Shown here: piece by piece, positions 6,792 to 10,631 of the stretch
Layout: each line of letters begins with the position of its first letter
How positions within the stretch are numbered: position 1 is the first letter of the stretch
Source: an uncultured Chloroflexota bacterium
GTDB taxonomy: Bacteria > Chloroflexota > Anaerolineae > Aggregatilineales > Phototrophicaceae
Direction: 5' to 3'
Length of the DNA stretch: 10,631 nt
Assembly (NCBI GenBank): GCA_937927665.1
Contig: CALBRY010000580.1
Coordinates: 1-10,631, forward strand
Position numbers and translations under genes: made by a program
The notes under the pieces: model-generated
What the model was told of the DNA's origin: nothing
Database searches by the model: none
What the model saw: the letters and a program-made list of their open reading frames with translations, nothing else

Positions 6792-6830
6792 TTGCAAAAA
6801 ATTGCAAGGGGTTTGCAAAAATTGCTGCAA
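6792..6830 (+). repeat. Helically phased TTGCAA repeats in the lacI leader
   Basis: TTGCAA, itself a palindrome, occurs at 6792, 6802 and 6813, followed by a split version TTGCTGCAA at 6822-6830. Spacing is 10-11 bases, one helical turn, with A tracts between, so the same DNA face is presented each time. It could be a curved segment or a cooperative protein-binding site; function unknown. Confidence 0.5.
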
Positions 6831-6873
6831 ACCTACAATTGTCATTGGTTGAAACGATTTAGGGAGTAACCTA

Positions 6874-7920
6874 TTGGTTCGGAAAACGCCGCCATCGAAC
6901 GGACAGAAAACAACCATTGAGGATATCGCACGGTTGGCAGAAGTCGGTCGTGGAACGGTATCACGTGTGCTCAACAATCATCCGTCGGTCAGTGACGAAA
7001 CCCGTGCGCGCGTTCTAGCGGTGATCGAACAATTACAATACAGCCCCAGTTTTAGCGCTCGCCATATGCGTACGGATAGTTCGAACCTCGTCGGTTTTGT
7101 CACCGATGAAGTGATCACGACCCCGCACGCGGTCGATTTGATTCGAGGCGCAGAAGAAGCCCTTCGTGACGTCGGAAAAATGCTCCTTGTTGTGAGTGCA
7201 GGTTACGATGCCGAAGCCACCCAGTCATCTATCGAAATGCTTCAGGAGCGGCGCGTCGAAGGAATCGTGTACGCGGCGATGTTCCACCGCAGCGTAGAAC
7301 TTCCTTTCCAAGTCGCGCGTATTCCGGTCGTACTGGCAAACTGCTACATCGAGGATGCATCGCTGCCTTCGGTTGTGCCCGACGAGGTTTCTGGCGGCTA
7401 CAATGCGACCCGCGAAATGCTCGAAAAAGGACACCGCCGCATTGGGTTTATCAACCTCGGTCGGTTCGCACACATCGGACTGCCGCCGATCGCAGCAGCG
7501 AGGGGGAGGCTCAAGGGCTACCGTCAAGCGCTGGAAGAATGGGGAGTTCCTTATGATGACACGCTCGTCGTGTATACGAATCAGCTTCCCAACCACAACG
7601 TGCAGTTGACGCGCGCTCTGCTTGCCTTGCCCAACCCGCCGACAGCGATTTTTTGTGGCAATGACCGCACCGCAATGGGCTGCTATGCGGGTGTTACGTC
7701 GCTGGGGCTGCGCATCCCGGAGGATGTTGCCGTCATCGGGTTTGACAACCAGCGTTTGATTGCCGAAGGACTTTATCCTGCACTGACCAGCGTCCAACTA
7801 CCGCATTATGAGATGGGGCGATGGGCAGTCGAGTATCTACTTTCGTCCGATTCGGAAACCAACGATCTCCCTGTTCAGCACAAAATCGAGTGCGTGCTTG
7901 TGGAACGGCAATCGGCGTAG
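6874..7920 (+). CDS. LacI-family transcriptional repressor of the sugar locus
   Basis: The product is 348 residues, the normal length. The start is TTG at 6874-6876, supported by AGGGAG 7 bases upstream. The N-terminal helix-turn-helix reads TTIEDIARLAEVGRGTVSRV (13-32), followed by LNNHPSVSDETRARV and a hinge around 57-68 (SPSFSARHMRTD). From about residue 70 comes a periplasmic-binding-protein-like effector domain (SNLVGFVTDE, AIFCGNDRTAMGCY, IPEDVAVIGFDN). The family binds operators as dimers and is released by, or less often needs, a small sugar effector. Divergence from the GH32-transporter genes, with three CG-centred palindromes between, makes it very likely their regulator and its own. 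Recognition-helix residues Val-Gly-Arg differ from the common Val-Ser-Arg/Tyr-Gln types, in keeping with a non-standard TGGGATCG half-site. The effector is unknown. Confidence 0.95.
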   Translation: MVRKTPPSNGQKTTIEDIARLAEVGRGTVSRVLNNHPSVSDETRARVLAVIEQLQYSPSFSARHMRTDSSNLVGFVTDEVITTPHAVDLIRGAEEALRDVGKMLLVVSAGYDAEATQSSIEMLQERRVEGIVYAAMFHRSVELPFQVARIPVVLANCYIEDASLPSVVPDEVSGGYNATREMLEKGHRRIGFINLGRFAHIGLPPIAAARGRLKGYRQALEEWGVPYDDTLVVYTNQLPNHNVQLTRALLALPNPPTAIFCGNDRTAMGCYAGVTSLGLRIPEDVAVIGFDNQRLIAEGLYPALTSVQLPHYEMGRWAVEYLLSSDSETNDLPVQHKIECVLVERQSA

Positions 7921-7921
7921 G

Positions 7922-7943
7922 GCATTTCACATGGGTGCGGCAG
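7922..7943 (+). repeat. Truncated copy 3 of the helix-turn-helix repeat
   Basis: GCATTTCACATGGGTGCGGC and the next two bases match bases 1645-1666 of copy 1 with 3 mismatches in 22, and code for HFTWVRQ against HFTRVRQ. It begins one base after the lacI TAG. The last lacI codons (CGGCAATCGGCG) also resemble the part of the repeat that should lie just upstream (CGGCAAATCGGCG in copy 2), hinting that recombination used this short homology. Confidence 0.5.
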
Positions 7944-7966
7944 GCAGCTACTGTCCGCATGTAACC

Positions 7967-8314
7967 TCATTGCGGTGTAAGGTGATCCGTCCCTTCAGGG
8001 AGAAAAGAACGCGCCTTTAGCACATCAACAACACACCGTAAGCTGCCAAGAACTTCGCTGGGAAACAACCCATCGCGTTGGTACACCGCGAAGTGACCGC
8101 CTTCCCAGAACGACTCCACATGCTGCGCGGTGGTCAACATAACAATCGGGATGTCGTCGACACGTATTTGTTCCAACAGATTGATCGTGATCGTGTCCAC
8201 TAGAATGAGGTCGGGGCGCTGATGCTGACCGCGTTCCAAATCGTAGGCGCGTGCAACCAGCAGGGCGAAATCCCGATTGGACACTAGAACGAGGAATGTG
8301 GCGAAGTTCCCCAA
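7967..8314 (-). pseudogene. Receiver-domain-like remnant (response regulator fragment)
   Basis: The frame (up to 115 codons) has only a TTG at 8314 as a start, with no ribosome binding site; a TAA lies seven codons further upstream. It shows the later half of a response-regulator receiver fold: RPDLILVD (phospho-acceptor-like Asp 40), IPIVMLTTA (switch Thr near 61), then EGGHFAVYQRDGLFPSEVLG in the position of the GA.DYL.KP.....EL segment, and a final helix. The acidic pair near the N-terminus is missing (VSNRD), the conserved Lys is replaced by Gln/Arg, and the stretch before the Asp is some 15 residues too short. It is therefore most likely a decayed gene; a divergent pseudo-receiver is possible. 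It lies opposite to lacI and the dehydrogenase, filling the 453-base gap between them, in which nothing else was seen except copy 3 of the repeat. Confidence 0.45.
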
Positions 8315-8373
8315 AGCGGTTGAGTTCGGTGGTTACTGCGCTTGGTAACCCATCTAATGAAGGATAATGCGCT

Positions 8374-9381
8374 ATGAAAGCAGCCCAACTCTTAAAACCC
8401 GGTTCCGCAACCGTGATCAATGCACCCGAACCCATCGTTTCTGCAAATGATGTCTTGATTCAAGTTCGGGCGGCGGGCATTTGCGGCACCGATTTACACA
8501 TCTTCAAAGGCGAATACGAAGCGACTTACCCACTGATTCCCGGTCATGAGTTCAGCGGTGAAGTGGTCGCTGTGGGTGCGAACGTTACCAATTTTAAAGT
8601 AGGGGATCGGGTGACTGCCGATCCGAACATCCCGTGCAACAAATGCGATTACTGCAAGCGCAACGAGCCGAATCAATGCCGCGATCTGCGGGCAATCGGT
8701 GTCACGCGCGACGGCGGATTCGCGGAATACGTCGTCGCCCCGGAAGGCAATGTGTTCCACATTGGCGATATGAGCTATTCCGCCGCTGCGCTGATCGAGC
8801 CGCTGGCGTGCGTTGTGTGGGGTCTCAAACAGGTTGAAGTACAACCGGGTGATAGCGCCCTCGTGATCGGCGCAGGACCGATGGGCTTACTCGTCGCGCA
8901 AAGCCTGAAAAGCGCGGGCGCTTCGCAAATTGTCGTGACTGATGTCGTCCCTTGGCGTCTGGAAATGGCAGAGCGGCTCGGAGCTTCCGCTGTCGTTGTG
9001 GCGGATGCTTCGCAAGCGTCGAAACTCAAGGCTTTAGCGCCGGATGGCTTTGAAATCGTGGTCGATGCGACGGGTGTTCCTGCTGTACTGGAAAGCACCT
9101 TCGCTTATGTGAAGCCGCGCGGCAAAGTGTGGGTATTTGGCGTGACGCCGGTGGGGACATATGTCAAGTTCCCCGCTTATGAAGTGTTCCGCCGCGATCT
9201 GAAGATCATCGGTAGTTTTGCCGTGAACCGCACATTCCCGCAGAGCATCGCTTTGATCAAAAGCGGAGCGGTGCAGGTTGAGCCGTTGATTTCGCATCAA
9301 CTCCCGTTGGATGACTTTGCGCGCGGCTTGGAAATTGCAGAGAAAGACCCCAAGCGCGTGAAAGTTCACTTCAATCTGTAG
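8374..9381 (+). CDS. Zinc-dependent medium-chain alcohol/polyol dehydrogenase (sorbitol or threonine dehydrogenase-like)
   Basis: The product is 335 residues, typical for the sorbitol/threonine dehydrogenase branch of the MDR superfamily. Catalytic zinc ligands are Cys 37 (GICGTD), His 58-Glu 59 (GHEF) and Glu 142 (IEPLA). The structural zinc site is Cys 88, 91, 94 and 102. The nucleotide-binding fold has GAGPMG at 166-171 and Asp 190 at the end of the second strand, which favours NAD(H) over NADP(H). The start ATG has AAGGA 9 bases upstream. Its position after lacI suggests oxidation of a polyol or interconversion of a sugar related to the GH32 product, such as a fructose/sorbitol or mannitol step, but that is inference. 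A 453-base gap and lack of the operator palindrome leave its co-regulation open. A second dehydrogenase gene began 13 bases after its stop but is cut short. Confidence 0.9.
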   Translation: MKAAQLLKPGSATVINAPEPIVSANDVLIQVRAAGICGTDLHIFKGEYEATYPLIPGHEFSGEVVAVGANVTNFKVGDRVTADPNIPCNKCDYCKRNEPNQCRDLRAIGVTRDGGFAEYVVAPEGNVFHIGDMSYSAAALIEPLACVVWGLKQVEVQPGDSALVIGAGPMGLLVAQSLKSAGASQIVVTDVVPWRLEMAERLGASAVVVADASQASKLKALAPDGFEIVVDATGVPAVLESTFAYVKPRGKVWVFGVTPVGTYVKFPAYEVFRRDLKIIGSFAVNRTFPQSIALIKSGAVQVEPLISHQLPLDDFARGLEIAEKDPKRVKVHFNL

Positions 9382-9394
9382 AGGAGTATCTGCA

Positions 9395-9565
9395 ATGAAA
9401 CAAGCAGTCATGACTGCGCCGGGCGTGATCGAATTCCGAGCAACCGTTGTGATGATCACCGAGCTACGCGCTGACGGGTGGAGTCTGCGGCAAATCGGCG
9501 TTCATGTAGGGCTGCATTTCACACGAGTGCAGCAGTTGTTGAAACAAACAGCGCCCATTGTGTGA
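9395..9565 (+). pseudogene. Start of a second MDR dehydrogenase fused to the helix-turn-helix repeat
   Basis: GAGGAG lies 8 bases before the ATG at 9395, 13 bases after the dehydrogenase stop. The first 15 codons, MKQAVMTAPGVIEFR, match the usual N-terminus of zinc-dependent dehydrogenases (MKA.VLTGPG.IE.RE). From codon 16 the sequence is ATVV then MITELRADGWSLRQIGVHVG and LHFTRVQQLLKQTAPIV, which is repeat copy 2, ending in TGA at 9563-9565. Thus roughly 320 codons of a second dehydrogenase are missing and a 56-residue chimera with intact translation signals remains. It would be co-translated with the dehydrogenase upstream. Whether the peptide is made or binds DNA is unknown. Confidence 0.6.
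9452..9547 (+). repeat. Copy 2 of the helix-turn-helix repeat
   Basis: This aligns without gaps to copy 1 (1584-1679), with about 15 mismatches in 95 bases, in the same orientation and about 7.9 kb away. Similarity stops at both ends: the left edge meets dehydrogenase codons and the right edge meets unrelated sequence. The two copies bracket the whole sugar locus as direct repeats. Confidence 0.75.
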
Positions 9566-9589
9566 TCAAGTGACGTTGAGTGAGATCCC

Positions 9590-9947
9590 CCCCGATTTCC
9601 ACTCCCTCAACCCAACTTTCATTGACCGCCTGCACGTTAATCTGCTGTGACATCATGTTGGCGTCCAGCATGATGTCAACGCTGCCATCGGGATCGCCGA
9701 CGATGATGAAATCAGTCGGGGTATACTGCAGGCGGATGTTGACAGGCTGAACAGGTGCGCTGGTAAGTTATATCGTGAACGAGTCCGTTCCGCCCGCTTC
9801 AAAGACATCGGTCGAACCGCCCGTCAGCGTGATGATAATCCCTGCGACATCATCGTCGGTGATCGTCCCGGTATCGCTGATGGCTGCGCCAAAATCGTAA
9901 GCCGCGCCATCGATGCTGTCATCGGTGGGCGTGATCGTGATGTCTAC
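9590..9947 (-). pseudogene. Fragment of a large adhesin with Calx-beta-like repeats, interrupted by a stop
   Basis: The minus strand reads VDITITPTDDSIDGAAYDFG, then ISDTGTITDDDVAGIIITLT, GGSTDVFEAGGTDSFTI, a TAA at 9770-9768, and in the same frame LTSAPVQPVNIRLQYTP, a DPDGSVDVML stretch, QQINVQAVNESWVEGVE. This follows the recurring pattern of bacterial surface repeats: ITDDD-AG-(I/V)-(T/S)GG-TDV-E-GGTDSF-(V)-LTS-P---V-(I/L), then a strand ending Q-(I/V)-V-AV---WVEG. The stop sits where a Val or Ser would be expected. Only about one repeat (roughly 115 codons) remains, without a start or an end, so it is a gene fragment. Its upstream edge overlaps the transposase remnant at about 9940-9947, which may mark the insertion junction. 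Confidence 0.7.
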
Positions 9948-10115
9948 AAATCGGCAACCGCTCGATCAGAAAGACCTTGAAATCCTGTTTCTGCGCCAAC
10001 ACCTTGCCGTTGTTCGCCGTCGTCAGAAGCGTGAACCGTCCCTCTCGCCTTGGGCAGTTTTCTGCTGCTGTTCAAACCAGACACCCTGTTGCGTTGGCAT
10101 CGCGACTTAGTGCAC
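9940..10115 (+). pseudogene. Remnant of an integrase-type (rve/DDE) transposase
   Basis: From 9940 the frame reads STNRQPLDQKDLEILFLRQH, LAVVRRRQKREPSLSPW (to 10053). Two bases out of phase, from 10062, it continues LLLFKPDTLLRWHRDLVH to 10115, followed by AAC AAA TAG. Both blocks belong to the N-terminus of one transposase family in which a leucine-rich LR(Q)QLAV.RR segment and a KP(D/E)T(L/V)LRWHR(E/D)LV segment are separated by about 25-30 residues. Here those residues are deleted and the frame shifted. The catalytic rve domain is absent. The ATG at 9940 may not be the original start. It marks the right flank of the locus as a past insertion site. Confidence 0.7.
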
Positions 10116-10404
10116 AACAAATAGATATATACCTCCACGCACGCGCGCACACGACGAGTAGGGAGTGTCATGGTTCCGCCTTTGTTGCTTTTGGTACATG
10201 ACACCTTTAGGCACGCGAAATGCCGATATTCAGCAGACGATTGAACACCGGAGCAATCGTCTGCTACCGAACCGTCGTTTTCGTCAAGTCACGGTGCGCG
10301 CGAGCAAAGCCTTACGCAAACGGCTTCAACCAAACCTGTAATACTTTTTCCCCAACTGCCAATACTTCATAGATATCAATCATGCATTTACGCGATGAGG
10401 ACTC
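10116..10404. other. Intergenic region before the sigma-factor gene
   Basis: No convincing gene was seen. It holds a low-complexity CACGCACGCGCGCACAC tract near 10136-10152, an 8-base inverted repeat GTGTCATG/CATGACAC (10165-10172 and 10197-10204) and a stronger 12-base stem at 10232-10265. A promoter for the downstream sigma gene is expected here, but none could be chosen with confidence. Confidence 0.5.
10232..10265. repeat. 12-base perfect inverted repeat
   Basis: AGCAGACGATTG and CAATCGTCTGCT pair perfectly around a 10-base loop. No T-run follows closely on either strand; the nearest is TTTT about 16 bases downstream on the plus strand. It could be a terminator-like hairpin belonging to the lost gene, or a protein-binding palindrome upstream of the sigma gene. 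Confidence 0.6.
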
Positions 10405-10631
10405 ATGCAAGAGGGGGCATCCGCACTGCCAAACGAACCCGCGTTGATTACGCGTGCACTCAAGGAGCCATCGGCTTTCGCTGATTTGTACGATGCCTAT
10501 GTAGGACGCATTTATACCTACGTTCGCTACCGTGTCGATGATGCTGCGACGGCGGACGATTTGGTTGCACAAATATTCGAGCAAGCACTTGTCAACTTGA
10601 AACATTACCAGATCGAGCGATCGCCGTTCAT
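10405..10631 (+). CDS. ECF-type RNA polymerase sigma factor (partial, start only)
   Basis: About 75 codons are present and run off the window. The start ATG at 10405 has GAGGA 3 bases upstream, a short spacing, and TGA at 10396 closes the frame just before it. Residues about 25-75 fit sigma-70 region 2: FADLYDAYVGRIYTYVRYRV, then DDAATADDLVAQIFEQAL, then VNLKHYQIERSPF. The pattern matches the extracytoplasmic-function group (LY..Y...I..Y...R......A.DL....F..A...L..F). Region 2 binds core polymerase and the -10 element; region 4 would follow outside. The N-terminal 20 residues are poorly conserved in such proteins. No anti-sigma gene is visible. Confidence 0.8.
   Translation, partial: MQEGASALPNEPALITRALKEPSAFADLYDAYVGRIYTYVRYRVDDAATADDLVAQIFEQALVNLKHYQIERSPF

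Noticed and set aside
8331..8350. GGTTAC/GTAACC inverted repeat before the dehydrogenase gene
   Set aside because: The arms are only 6 bases, the sequence is unlike the LacI operators and there is no second copy.
10165..10204. GTGTCATG/CATGACAC as insertion-sequence ends
   Set aside because: The arms are 8 bases with 24 bases between, no target duplication was seen, and they do not flank the transposase remnant.
10312..10605. A 97-codon minus-strand frame
   Set aside because: It lies opposite the ECF sigma-factor start, which has clear region 2 motifs. The minus frame resembles nothing known.
1..10631. CRISPR array, tRNA, rRNA or riboswitch
   Set aside because: No regularly spaced short repeats with variable spacers, no cloverleaf with a T-loop, and no ribosomal or aptamer core sequences were seen.

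Overview
The window looks like a stretch of a bacterial genome, most likely Chloroflexota (Anaerolineae-like). This is inference from the style of the proteins: a large Calx-beta-like adhesin repeat, thrombospondin type 3 plus SH3b surface proteins, a CUT1 sugar-binding protein with an Ala-Gln signal-peptide junction, and the mix of ATG and TTG starts. No rRNA or tRNA is present to confirm it.

The centre (1729-9381) is a sugar-utilisation locus. On the minus strand, in transcription order, are a cytoplasmic glycoside hydrolase family 32 enzyme (6561-5122), a CUT1 ABC sugar-binding protein (5065-3791), and two permeases of the MalF type (3713-2610) and MalG type (2613-1729) whose ends overlap by ATGA. 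Diverging from them on the plus strand is a LacI-family repressor (6874-7920). The 312-base divergent region carries three near-identical palindromes centred on TGGGATCG(A/T)TCCCA, spaced 79 and 77 bases apart, which are very probably the operators. A zinc-dependent medium-chain dehydrogenase (8374-9381) follows downstream and could act on a polyol or on the released sugar. The working model is uptake of sucrose, fructo-oligosaccharide or another fructoside, intracellular hydrolysis by GH32, and repression by LacI in the absence of inducer. No ABC ATPase gene is in the window, so a shared MsmK/UgpC-type ATPase elsewhere is expected.

Both flanks of the locus are scrap. On the left are a degraded IS5-type transposase tail (about 1196-1334, minus) and an unrecognised remnant. 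On the right are a second dehydrogenase gene cut off after about 15 codons (9395-), a nonsense-interrupted adhesin fragment (about 9590-9947, minus), and a frameshifted rve-type transposase remnant (9940-10115, plus). Between lacI and the dehydrogenase lies a receiver-domain-like remnant on the minus strand (7967-8314).

The most unusual signal is a roughly 95-base sequence coding for a tiny helix-turn-helix peptide. It occurs in direct orientation just outside each end of the locus (1584-1679 and 9452-9547), with a third truncated copy abutting the lacI stop codon (7922-7943). The left copy is a free-standing 37-codon ORF. The right copy is fused in frame to the first 15 codons of the lost dehydrogenase.

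The window edges hold two partial genes: a secreted surface protein with thrombospondin type 3, SH3b and tandem 90-residue repeats (1115 to beyond base 1, minus), and the start of an ECF sigma factor (10405 to beyond the end, plus).
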